From the NCBI GenBank assembly GCA_001512945.1, contig LFTF01000084.1, positions 1 through 7,609 on the forward strand: 7,609 nt of DNA. Direction: 5' to 3'. This document shows, piece after piece, positions 1 through 6,486 of the stretch. Numbering within the stretch: the stretch's first letter is position 1; every line of letters begins with the position of its first letter. The stretch comes from Clostridiales bacterium DTU023. GTDB lineage: Bacteria; Bacillota; Clostridia; Saccharofermentanales; DTU023. The position numbers and the translations under genes are program-made. The notes beneath the pieces are model-generated. The model was not told where the DNA came from. It ran no database searches and saw only the letters and a program-made list of their open reading frames with translations.

Positions 1-656
1 TCACTCAAGTCGATCTCAGGTTTGATTTTGCCCTTTGTCTGCTCCTCAACCCAACCACTCATACGTTTAGCCGTCTCGGAGTTCTTGAAATCGACTTTGA
101 ATGCCGACGCGTAAAAATCGTTCGACAGTTGATCGAGCCAGTCCTGTTTAATGATTTTCTTTGAGTCACTTATTAGATCCTCGCGAAACCAGATCGCGTT
201 GGCAATCTGTTCTGCCGATTCCTTGCCGTCCCTTGTCATTAGCGCGTAAAGATTACGAAGCTCGTTCCCGATTTGCATGGAATCGGGTATCGCCATGAAT
301 GCGCGAAGATCCGTCTTCGTTTTGCCGGCAGTTCCCGCCTCAAGCATCGCAAGCGCGTAGTAGAGACTGATCGGGGAATAAAGTGAATTTTTATCTTCCA
401 AGCCGGTCAATACCGATGCGGAAGTTTTGCCCGCGAAGGCCCAAAGTGATCGTCTGAACGCGTCAGAGATATCTTCGTATCGAACGCCTTCCTTGATCTT
501 GCCGGGTATTGCGAGCGCATCTGCTTGGACTGGTCCTGCGACACCACACCCAAAGAGGGCGGTTGAAAGAATCACCAACCCCATTCCCAATGCGGCAAAT
601 CTGAGTAGTCGGCGCGGGTGACGCGCTGTTACTGTCTGATCATGTGTTATGCTCAT
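1..656 (-). CDS. Lipoprotein serpin, second tandem copy (3' part outside window)
   Basis: This is the N-terminal 218 codons of a serpin (serine/cysteine protease inhibitor family). The frame is open to the window start, so the reactive-centre loop is not visible. Translation from ATG at 656 gives an Arg-rich start (PRRLLRF, residues 14-20), a hydrophobic stretch (about 21-35) and a lipobox LFGC with Cys37. It should therefore be a lipid-anchored surface protein. Serpin core motifs follow: NSLYSPISLYYALAMLEAG (about 90-108) and AEQIANAIWF (about 148-157). By my hand alignment it matches residues 1-218 of the upstream serpin with about 43 differences and no gaps, roughly 80% identity. Many differences cluster in the cytoplasmic N-terminus and in one loop near residues 142-147. 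An AAAGGAG Shine-Dalgarno lies 11 nt before the ATG, as in the other copy. It lies 198 nt downstream of its paralogue. The family assignment is firm. Whether it is inhibitory, and against which protease, cannot be judged here. Confidence 0.93.
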   Translation of the reverse strand, partial: MSITHDQTVTARHPRRLLRFAALGMGLVILSTALFGCGVAGPVQADALAIPGKIKEGVRYEDISDAFRRSLWAFAGKTSASVLTGLEDKNSLYSPISLYYALAMLEAGTAGKTKTDLRAFMAIPDSMQIGNELRNLYALMTRDGKESAEQIANAIWFREDLISDSKKIIKQDWLDQLSNDFYASAFKVDFKNSETAKRMSGWVEEQTKGKIKPEIDLS

Positions 657-666
657 AAAATTTTAC

Positions 667-683
667 GCTCCTTTCAAAGGTGC
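667..683 (-). promoter_or_regulatory. Hairpin overlapping the Shine-Dalgarno of the truncated serpin
   Basis: In the transcript CCUU (680-677) can pair with AAGG (673-670) around a 3-nt loop. After an A-A mismatch, a GC pair block extends the stem. The AAGG arm is part of the Shine-Dalgarno AAAGGAG. The other serpin copy has the equivalent structure despite a one-base length difference in the loop. The stem is short, so any effect on translation is a guess. Confidence 0.35.
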
Positions 684-715
684 TCATTCTCTTAGACGTC
701 AGAACACAGCCAAAG

Positions 716-755
716 GTTACGCGGTTGATGCCCTAGTTACGCGGTTTGTGCCCTA
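716..755. repeat. Two-unit tandem direct repeat, 20-bp period
   Basis: Plus-strand unit GTTACGCGGTTGATGCCCTA (716-735) is followed immediately by a copy (736-755) with two mismatches at unit positions 9-10 of the shared frame (GGTTGATG versus GGTTTGTG). It lies in the 198-nt gap between the serpin genes, about 60-100 nt upstream of the second serpin's start, a plausible position for an operator or promoter-proximal site. The gap shows no convincing promoter or intrinsic terminator otherwise. The function is unknown. Confidence 0.7.
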
Positions 756-854
756 ACTGAATTGAAATTGAAAGGCCGCTCCATGACTTGCATGAATACT
801 TCTACTACTTTTAGCCGTGACCAACAATTAGAAAGAGTTCTGGCCAAAATTTTT

Positions 855-2168
855 CTATTTTGAGAGCGGATTGCGCACAATGCCTACGAATAATGGCGCA
901 CCCGCGCTATCCGAAATTACGTAGATAAACGGACGGTCAAGTGTCATTTGGATGTGTTCCAGCTGATCAGGCACAGAGGTATCGCCGACTTGAATTTCCG
1001 TATAGGCTGCGGCCTCAACACCGTCTTTGTCTAGCGCAATAAACGTTTCCTGCGTAATCGCGCTCACCTGGGCATCACGGTCGAGCATGGCGGAAAAATC
1101 GGGATTCTCACTAACGATGCCCTGAAGACCGATACTCTTCATCATCTCCAAGACATCCATTTTCGTCCTGTAAGTAAACTCAGGTAACTTGAAGTCAACA
1201 TCAACCAGTGAGCGCTCTTTTTCCATGAGAGTCACAAGTAGTGCCGGATCTTTTAACAGATCCTCAGGTGTTGTCCCTTCTGCGGGCAGGATGAAATCAA
1301 TCCTTCCGTTCATGAGGGGAAGCGCGCAGGCTTGGTAGCGTTCTTCGCGAAGAACGGTCAGTGATTTGAAAAATCCAGAAAGATAGGAAACGTCAATAAT
1401 AGGGCCGTTCGCTCCGTCAAAGGTGTCCTTGTGGATCGAGTTTTCCTCGAAAGGTGTCACCCAGTTAGCCTTAAAATAGAGCGTATTCATCAGAACAATC
1501 AATAGATCGGGATTACTCAAATCGATATCAGGCTTAATTTTGCCCTTTGTCTGTTCCTCAACCCAAGCACTCATGCGTTTCGCGGTCTCAGCTTTTGAAA
1601 AATCGACTTTAAACGCCGACGCGTAAAAATCGTTCGACAGTTGATCGAGCCAGTCCTGTTTAATGAATTTTTGTGTATCGCCGAGAAGGTCCTCGCGAAA
1701 CCAGATCGCATTGGCGATCTGCTCTGCCGTCTTCTCGCGCTCCACAGTCATCAGCGCGTAAAGATTGCGCAGTTCGTCACCCATTTGGGCTGAGTCGGGC
1801 ACTGCCATGAAAGCGCGAAGATCTGTCTTCGTTTTGTTGGCAGCCCCTGCCTCGAGCATGGCGAGCGCATAGTACAGGCTTATGGGGGAATAGAGTGAAT
1901 TCTGATCTTCCGGTGCGATCAATACGGACGCAGAAGTTTTGTCGGCGAAGGCCCAAAGAGAACGTCTGAACTCTTCAGATACATCTTCGTATCGAACGCC
2001 TTCCTTAATCTTGCCGGGTATTGCGAGCGTATCTGCTTGGACTGGTTCTGCGATACCACACCCAAACAGGGCGGTTGAAAGAATCACCAGCCCCATTCCC
2101 AATGCGACGAATCTCAGCATCCGGCGCGGACGGCGAATTGCCATCGACTGATCATGAATCATTTTCAT
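855..2168 (-). CDS. Lipoprotein serpin, complete, predicted inhibitory
   Basis: A complete 437-residue serpin, close to the usual family size once the leader is removed. The leader has RRPRRMLRF (12-20), a hydrophobic core and lipobox LFGC with Cys37, so it should be lipid-anchored outside the membrane. Core motifs are NSLYSPISLYYALAMLEAG (90-108) and MNTLYFKANW (227-236). The serpin signature MTLDRPFIYVI (408-418) is followed by the strand APLFVGIVRNP. The hinge GVEAAAYT (383-390) has small residues at P12-P10, typical of inhibitory members that trap a protease by loop insertion. Two hinge positions deviate: Lys381 where P17 is normally Glu, and Tyr389 at P9. The reactive loop appears about five residues longer than in alpha-1-antitrypsin. 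P1 is therefore ambiguous: Thr397 counting from the hinge, about Gln402 counting back from the RPF motif. SD AAAGGAG lies 11 nt before ATG. The gene lies 89 nt after the exonuclease gene and is tandem with a paralogue. The target protease is unknown. Confidence 0.95.
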   Translation of the reverse strand: MKMIHDQSMAIRRPRRMLRFVALGMGLVILSTALFGCGIAEPVQADTLAIPGKIKEGVRYEDVSEEFRRSLWAFADKTSASVLIAPEDQNSLYSPISLYYALAMLEAGAANKTKTDLRAFMAVPDSAQMGDELRNLYALMTVEREKTAEQIANAIWFREDLLGDTQKFIKQDWLDQLSNDFYASAFKVDFSKAETAKRMSAWVEEQTKGKIKPDIDLSNPDLLIVLMNTLYFKANWVTPFEENSIHKDTFDGANGPIIDVSYLSGFFKSLTVLREERYQACALPLMNGRIDFILPAEGTTPEDLLKDPALLVTLMEKERSLVDVDFKLPEFTYRTKMDVLEMMKSIGLQGIVSENPDFSAMLDRDAQVSAITQETFIALDKDGVEAAAYTEIQVGDTSVPDQLEHIQMTLDRPFIYVISDSAGAPLFVGIVRNPLSK

Positions 2169-2218
2169 AAAATCTCACGCTCCTTTCAAAAGGTGCTTAC
2201 TCTTTTAGACGTCAGGAC
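1513..2218 (-). repeat. Direct tandem duplication, upstream copy (portion comparable in this window)
   Basis: This segment matches 1-705 in the same orientation. It holds the first 218 codons of the complete serpin plus its leader. Homology ends abruptly about 50 nt upstream of the start codon. Beyond that the two upstream regions differ: here the end of the exonuclease gene, there the 20-bp tandem repeat. The rest of the duplicated unit (855-1512) has its partner outside the window. Confidence 0.9.
2179..2196 (-). promoter_or_regulatory. Hairpin overlapping the Shine-Dalgarno of the complete serpin
   Basis: CCUU (2193-2190) pairs with AAGG (2185-2182) around a UUGA loop. The stem extends past one A-A mismatch by two GC pairs. 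The 3' arm contains most of the AAAGGAG ribosome-binding site, which lies 11 nt before the ATG. The structure is shared with the second serpin copy. No convincing -35/-10 promoter was seen in the 89-nt gap that contains it (2169-2257). Confidence 0.35.
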
Positions 2219-2257
2219 TCGTGAATAGGTTACATTTATGCGGGAAATATCGGCCCG

Positions 2258-3193
2258 TTAGGCCTCCGGATCAACCCAGACAACAGAGGTTTCATCGGAA
2301 ACCGGTTCTGGAGGGATGATGGGGCCTTGCGGAATTCTGATTCTGATATGAATGCGGGGCATCTTGGTCCGTCGCATAGGTTTGGCAACAATCTCGATCT
2401 CGCCATGATCAGGGCAAGCGGCAGTAGCGAACCAACTCTTACCCGCTTTAACCTCCGTCCATTCCCCCATGATCGTCTTCCCGCACTCAGGACAAGCATA
2501 GCTGCGGGATTTCAGGTAAACAAATGGATCCTCTTCAGGACTCAGCTCGACGCGCTCTTGAGCTTGATTGTTCAAAAAAGGATTATATATATAAGGTCGG
2601 AGCAGTGAATCAGCTGTTTCATTGGGGCACTCCTCTAATCGAGGTCTGAGAGTTTCCGCCAGAATCCGGGCAGTATAAGTCGCATCGGAGATCGCCTCAT
2701 GGAAAGGAAGATCCTTCTCCAGTCGAAGAAAATCGAGCGCATATTCAATTGAGCGTTGGTTGCCTCTTGACTTGCCTTCCGCCAAGCCCGCAAATACTGC
2801 CTGGACGTTGAGCGCTCGGAAGGCAAACTCCGGAGCGTTCGGATGAAATCGGATATTCGAAAGAAGAACTTCTGAGTCGCTCGTTCCCCATGACGCCAGA
2901 ACGGCGTTATCCCCGATAAATTCTTTTAAATCTTTCGCAACTACGACAAACGGGTCACCGTGATAAAGACTCTGCTGTGTGCGGTTCGTCACAGCAGCGA
3001 TATGCCGTTGAATACGTTTATAAAGAACAGGCATCACATGACACTGAAATTGGTCTGTGATATCGAGATTTTTGTTCATGCGGACAGCGCCCACTTCAAT
3101 GATCTCGAACATCATTTTCGCGGCAAGCTCGGGATCAACTTTCGAAGAACGGGTTGCCGTATTCCATTCAAGATCGATGACGACAAAATTCAT
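2258..3193 (-). CDS. DEDDh-family 3'-5' exonuclease with C-terminal zinc-ribbon-like tail
   Basis: A 311-residue protein of the RNase T/DnaQ-like exonuclease superfamily, which removes nucleotides from 3' ends using two metal ions. The DEDDh residues are visible: Asp7 and Glu9 in VIDLEW (exo I), Asp106 in SWGTSDSEVL (exo II), and His165 with Asp170 in FHEAISDATYTA (exo III). This resembles the ERI-1/KapD-like branch. After about residue 185 comes a linker, then CPEC (234-237) and CPDH (260-263), a plausible Cys3-His zinc site. A basic and proline-rich end follows (MRRTKMPRIHIRIRI, about 272-286). The start ATG puts the catalytic Asp at residue 7, as usual in this family. A weak AAGG lies upstream. 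It follows dnaJ by 36 nt and precedes the serpin by 89 nt, so readthrough from dnaJ is likely. Substrate (RNA or DNA) and physiological role cannot be read from the sequence. Confidence 0.88.
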   Translation of the reverse strand: MNFVVIDLEWNTATRSSKVDPELAAKMMFEIIEVGAVRMNKNLDITDQFQCHVMPVLYKRIQRHIAAVTNRTQQSLYHGDPFVVVAKDLKEFIGDNAVLASWGTSDSEVLLSNIRFHPNAPEFAFRALNVQAVFAGLAEGKSRGNQRSIEYALDFLRLEKDLPFHEAISDATYTARILAETLRPRLEECPNETADSLLRPYIYNPFLNNQAQERVELSPEEDPFVYLKSRSYACPECGKTIMGEWTEVKAGKSWFATAACPDHGEIEIVAKPMRRTKMPRIHIRIRIPQGPIIPPEPVSDETSVVWVDPEA

Positions 3194-3229
3194 TATTTTA
3201 ACCTTAATTTCATACTTGCAAAGAAAAGA

Positions 3230-4402
3230 CTATCGAGTTTGAGATGTGCCAAAGGCATTTTTTACTCGTTCAAAAAATCCCTTGCGCTTCTCATAATTTT
3301 GGTCGGTACAACTCTCATCAAATGCTCTGAGCATCTCTTTTTGCTCCGGTGAAAGGTTGCGCGGAACTTCGATCATAACGCGGAACTGGTGGTCGCCGCG
3401 CGCCGTCGGCCTACTGATGTAAGGAATTCCTTTGCCTCGAACCGTGTAGAGATCTCCCGGCTGTGTTCCTTCCCGCAACTTGACCAAAACGGCTCCGTCT
3501 ATAGTCGGAACCTCTATCTCTGATCCCAGAGCGGCTTGCGCATAGGTGACCGGTTGTTCGCTAAATGTGCGGTTACCTTCACGTGAAAAGACGGGATGTG
3601 GCCGGATAAATATTTGAATATATAGGTCGCCAAAGGGGCCCCCGTTACGACCAGGTTCACCCTCTTCTCGCAAGGTCAGCATTTCGCCTTCATCAATACC
3701 TGCCGGAACTGTGACGAGAAGTTTCTTGTCACGCATGACATTACCTTCACCGTGACATACGGAACAGGGGTTCTCGATTATTTGTCCGGATCCCCCACAA
3801 CGTGAACACGCCCTCGTCGTCATGACCTGTCCAAAAAGTGTCTGTTGCTGGGTGTATTCCTGCCCTGTGCCCTCACAAACCGGGCAGACAGCGGGGGCCG
3901 ATCCGTCAGCCGTCCCTTTGCCCTTACATTTCGTACAACGATCCGCTTTTCGGATCGATATTTCACGCTCGACTCCGAACGCCGCTTCCATGAAATCGAG
4001 ATTCATTCGGTAGCGCAAATTTGCTCCACGGGTTGGTCCCGTAGAACGACGAGTCGCTTGCTGGCCAAAACCGCCAAACCCGCCGCCAAAACCGCCGAAA
4101 CTGCCAAACAATGTCGAGAACAAATCATCAAGATTGACGTTGTATGCAGCTGCGCCGCCATCATAAGCAGACGGGTCTACACCTGCATGCCCGACCTGAT
4201 CGTAACGAGAGCGTTTATCAGAATCTGACAGTACCTCGTACGCCTCATTTGCTTCCTTGAATTTATCTTCCGCATCTTTATCATCGGGATTCACATCCGG
4301 ATGATATTGTTTCGCGAGCTTCCAGAACGCTTTCTTGATCGTGCTGTCGTCGGCATCACGCTCGACGCCAAGTACTTCGTAATAATCGCGTTTCGTCGCC
4401 AC
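3230..4402 (-). CDS. dnaJ: Chaperone protein DnaJ (Hsp40)
   Basis: Cytoplasmic type I J-protein that delivers unfolded clients to DnaK and stimulates its ATPase. At 390 residues it has the full architecture. The J domain (about 5-70) has HPD at 34-36. A Gly/Phe region (about 95-113) contains FGGFGGGFGGFG. The zinc-binding domain has four intact CxxCxGxG repeats at 156-163, 173-180, 199-206 and 213-220. The C-terminal client-binding and dimerisation domains run to the end, with RGKGIP at 322-327 and RGDHQF at 335-340. The start codon is GTG, supported by a strong GGGAGG ribosome-binding site 5 nt upstream and by the usual start of the J domain. It follows dnaK after 170 nt rich in inverted repeats, so it may be transcribed with dnaK, partly uncoupled from it, or both. 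All key residues are present. Confidence 0.98.
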   Translation of the reverse strand: MATKRDYYEVLGVERDADDSTIKKAFWKLAKQYHPDVNPDDKDAEDKFKEANEAYEVLSDSDKRSRYDQVGHAGVDPSAYDGGAAAYNVNLDDLFSTLFGSFGGFGGGFGGFGQQATRRSTGPTRGANLRYRMNLDFMEAAFGVEREISIRKADRCTKCKGKGTADGSAPAVCPVCEGTGQEYTQQQTLFGQVMTTRACSRCGGSGQIIENPCSVCHGEGNVMRDKKLLVTVPAGIDEGEMLTLREEGEPGRNGGPFGDLYIQIFIRPHPVFSREGNRTFSEQPVTYAQAALGSEIEVPTIDGAVLVKLREGTQPGDLYTVRGKGIPYISRPTARGDHQFRVMIEVPRNLSPEQKEMLRAFDESCTDQNYEKRKGFFERVKNAFGTSQTR

Positions 4403-4407
4403 TTGAT

Positions 4408-4413
4408 CCTCCC
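4408..4413 (-). promoter_or_regulatory. dnaJ Shine-Dalgarno site
   Basis: GGGAGG lies 5 nt before the GTG codon and fixes dnaJ translation at that non-ATG start. It sits inside the octamer CACGGGAG (4416-4409), which also forms the 5' end of the hairpin arm at 4514-4507. The other arm of that hairpin is therefore complementary to this site. Confidence 0.85.
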
Positions 4414-4415
4414 GT

Positions 4416-4431
4416 GGTCGTTGATACGACC
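4416..4431. repeat. 6-bp inverted repeat just upstream of the dnaJ Shine-Dalgarno
   Basis: GGTCGT (4416-4421) and ACGACC (4426-4431) form a perfect 6-bp stem with a 4-nt loop. In the dnaJ leader RNA this hairpin ends only 2 nt before GGGAGG and does not itself cover it. It could hold the binding site open or act as a protein-binding site. A chance palindrome is also possible. Confidence 0.45.
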
Positions 4432-4450
4432 GTTTACTATCTTATCACTT

Positions 4451-4469
4451 CCCGGGCATCCGGGTTTTT
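4451..4469 (+). terminator. Short hairpin plus T5 resembling a plus-strand intrinsic terminator
   Basis: CCCGG (4451-4455), loop GCAT and CCGGG (4460-4464) are followed by TTTTT (4465-4469). In this orientation it has the form of a minimal Rho-independent terminator. Both neighbouring genes run on the opposite strand, so it could only act on antisense transcription. In the minus-strand transcript it is a small hairpin preceded by A5. The orientation makes a real terminator role uncertain. Confidence 0.3.
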
Positions 4470-4477
4470 GAACACAT

Positions 4478-4514
4478 CACGGGAGCAGACGCGATCACCG
4501 CGTCTGCTCCCGTG
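4478..4514 (-). terminator. Perfect 16-bp hairpin in the dnaK-dnaJ gap (possible attenuator or processing site)
   Basis: CACGGGAGCAGACGCG and its exact reverse complement flank a 5-nt loop. This is by far the strongest inverted repeat I noticed in the window, 58 nt after the dnaK stop. On the transcribed strand it is followed by AUGUGUUC, not a U-tract, so it does not meet the usual form of an intrinsic terminator. It may partially terminate, mark a cleavage site, or protect the 3' end of dnaK mRNA, setting a different level for dnaJ. The hairpin is certain; its role is inferred. Confidence 0.5.
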
Positions 4515-4572
4515 TCTTAAAAGTCAATCTGACTACTGTTCTACTGACGCTAAGGTCACCTGAACCGTGCGA

Positions 4573-6411
4573 TTAATCCTCGTCGCCACCGACGTCTTTG
4601 AAGTCAGCTTCATAGGTTCCGGGTTCCGATTCGGGAGCGCCCTGCGGTTCTTGCTCGCCAGGCTGACCCTCTTGTTGTTGCGTTTTCTGGTACATTGCTT
4701 CGGAAGCTTTGTACACTACCTGGCTGAGATCTTCCATGTCCTTTTTCATTGCGTCGAGATCGCCTCTTTCGTGGCTGTCACGCAGCTTCGCGAGATGCTC
4801 CTCGATTGCCTGTTTGTCATGGTTTTCAAACTTGTCGCCTGATTCTTTGAGCAATTTTTCCGTTTCATAGAGCGTGGTTTCCGCCCTGTTCTTGGTGTCA
4901 ATCTCATCCTTTTTCTTGCGATCTTCCTCGGCAAACTGCTCCGCGTCTTTGACAGCGCGGTCGATCTCGTCATCCGACAAGTTTGTCGATGCCGTAATCG
5001 TAATATGCTGTTTTCGATTCGTACCTTTATCGATGGCTGAGACGTTGACAATCCCGTTGGCGTCAATGTCAAAGCTCACTTCGATCTGAGGAACGCCTCG
5101 GGTCGCCGGCGCAATTCCGTCTAGTGTGAATCGACCAAGCGATTTGTTACCGGACGCCATTTCTCGCTCGCCCTGCAGGACGTGAACTTCCACCTGTGTC
5201 TGCCCGTCAGATGCCGTCGAGAAGACACGCTTCTTGCTGGTCGGGATACGTGTATTGCGGTCGATCATGCGCGTTGTAACTCCACCCAGAGTCTCGATAC
5301 CCAACGACAGTGGCGTTACATCGATCAACACCATGTCATCGATATCACCTGAAAGGATACCTGCCTGGATAGCCGCGCCCATCGCGACACACTCATCAGG
5401 ATTGATACCCTTGAAGGGATCCTTGCCAAAGTACTGGCGCACCATGTCTTGAACGGCCGGGATTCTTGTGGATCCACCCACCAGAAGCACCTTGTCAATG
5501 TCGGCTGGTTTGAGCCCAGCGTCTTTCATAGCCGCATTCAAGGGAACTTTCGTCTTTTCGATAAGGTCAGACGTCATATCGTCAAACTTGGCACGAGTCA
5601 ACGAAAGGTCAAGGTGCTTGGGCCCATTCTGATCAGCTGTCACAAACGGCAAACTAATCGTTGCTGTAAGTACATTCGACAGTTCAACTTTTGCCTTTTC
5701 GGCAGCTTCTCTAAGCCTTTGCATCGCAAGGCGATCTTTTGTAAGGTCAACACCCTGCTCTTTTTTCATTGAGTCGGTCATCCATTCGACAATCTTGTTG
5801 TCGAAGTCGTCACCACCAAGGCGTGTATTCCCGGACGTCGATTTAACTTCAAAGACGCCGTCACCGATCTCAAGGATGGACACATCGAATGTACCTCCCC
5901 CAAGGTCGAAGATCACGATCGTCTGATCGGATTCTTTGTCAAGGCCGTAAGCGAGCGCGGCTGCCGTAGGCTCATTGATGATCCTATCCACTGTAAGACC
6001 TGCAATGCGTCCCGCGTCTTTTGTCGCTTGGCGTTGAGAGTCAGAGAAGTACGCAGGAACGGTGACCACTGCATGGGTCACTGGTTCACCCAAGTAAGCC
6101 TCCGCGTCATGTTTTAATTTTTGCAAGATCATCGCCGATATTTCCTGAGGCGTGTAGGCTTTGCCATCAATCATGTTGACGTGATCCGAGCCCATTTCGC
6201 GCTTGATCGACATAACCGTACGGTCTGGATTTTTCTGTGCCTGATTTTTTGCGATCTGGCCAACGAGACGCTCCCCTGTGCCTGTGAATGCGACTACAGA
6301 TGGAGTCGTTCGACTGCCCTCCGCATTCGCGATAACGATTGGCTCGCCACCTTCCATAACAGACACAACCGAGTTAGTTGTCCCAAGATCGATTCCAATA
6401 ATTTTAGCCAT
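4573..6411 (-). CDS. dnaK: Chaperone protein DnaK (Hsp70)
   Basis: ATP-dependent cytoplasmic Hsp70 that binds and releases exposed hydrophobic segments, working with DnaJ and the exchange factor GrpE. The length of 612 residues matches Firmicute DnaK. All three Hsp70 signatures are present: IDLGTTNS (7-14), IFDLGGGTFDVSIL (167-180) and VLLVGGSTRIPAVQD (308-322). Catalytic-site residues expected in the family are seen as Lys70 and Thr174. The interdomain linker and start of the substrate domain read VLIDVTPLSLGIETLGG (361-377). The helical lid (about 480-575) leads into a Gln/Glu/Pro/Gly-rich tail (about 577-600) and an acidic end. The insert present near residues 80-105 of Gram-negative DnaK is absent, supporting a Gram-positive host. 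An AAAGGGG ribosome-binding site lies 8 nt before the ATG. The gene follows grpE after 102 nt, and no CIRCE operator is visible there. Confidence 0.99.
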   Translation of the reverse strand: MAKIIGIDLGTTNSVVSVMEGGEPIVIANAEGSRTTPSVVAFTGTGERLVGQIAKNQAQKNPDRTVMSIKREMGSDHVNMIDGKAYTPQEISAMILQKLKHDAEAYLGEPVTHAVVTVPAYFSDSQRQATKDAGRIAGLTVDRIINEPTAAALAYGLDKESDQTIVIFDLGGGTFDVSILEIGDGVFEVKSTSGNTRLGGDDFDNKIVEWMTDSMKKEQGVDLTKDRLAMQRLREAAEKAKVELSNVLTATISLPFVTADQNGPKHLDLSLTRAKFDDMTSDLIEKTKVPLNAAMKDAGLKPADIDKVLLVGGSTRIPAVQDMVRQYFGKDPFKGINPDECVAMGAAIQAGILSGDIDDMVLIDVTPLSLGIETLGGVTTRMIDRNTRIPTSKKRVFSTASDGQTQVEVHVLQGEREMASGNKSLGRFTLDGIAPATRGVPQIEVSFDIDANGIVNVSAIDKGTNRKQHITITASTNLSDDEIDRAVKDAEQFAEEDRKKKDEIDTKNRAETTLYETEKLLKESGDKFENHDKQAIEEHLAKLRDSHERGDLDAMKKDMEDLSQVVYKASEAMYQKTQQQEGQPGEQEPQGAPESEPGTYEADFKDVGGDED

Positions 6412-6474
6412 TTCAATTTCCCCTTTTCTTTTAGTTTGAGTTCCGCGACATTTTTACTTAAAGTTCCGCACCGC

Positions 6475-6486
6475 CGCGATATCGCG
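6475..6486. repeat. 12-bp perfect palindrome in the grpE-dnaK gap
   Basis: CGCGATATCGCG lies about 28 nt after the grpE stop and 64 nt before the dnaK start. The same 102-nt gap holds an 8-nt direct repeat AGTTCCGC (6439-6446 and 6462-6469). No U-tract follows the palindrome and I see no clear promoter. It could be a protein-binding site or chance. Confidence 0.4.

Larger units (their letters stand above)
1..705 (-). repeat. Direct tandem duplication, downstream copy (truncated by window)
   Basis: This segment aligns with 1513-2218. The offset is a constant 1512 nt through the coding part, then 1513 after a single-base indel in the 5' leader. Homology covers the serpin coding start and about 50 nt upstream of it, ending near the shared GACGTC. 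A 52-nt block (103-154) is base-for-base identical to 1615-1666, third codon positions included. This copy continues beyond the window start. Confidence 0.9.

Noticed and set aside
2105..2135. Twin-arginine (Tat) export motif in the serpin leaders (PRRMLRF / PRRLLRF)
   Set aside because: RR is followed by x-Leu-Arg, not the x-Phe-Leu-Lys pattern, and other arginines are nearby. A Sec lipoprotein leader explains it better, although Tat export is not excluded.
427..2151. Two similar plus-strand open frames (427-621 and 1939-2151) that look like a paralogous small-protein pair
   Set aside because: They are mirror images of the duplicated serpin N-termini. Their similarity follows from the duplication and needs no coding function.
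2252..2264. GGCC-N5-GGCC hairpin at the exonuclease stop codon as a terminator
   Set aside because: The stem is only 4 bp, overlaps the stop codon and is followed by a mixed sequence rather than a U-tract.
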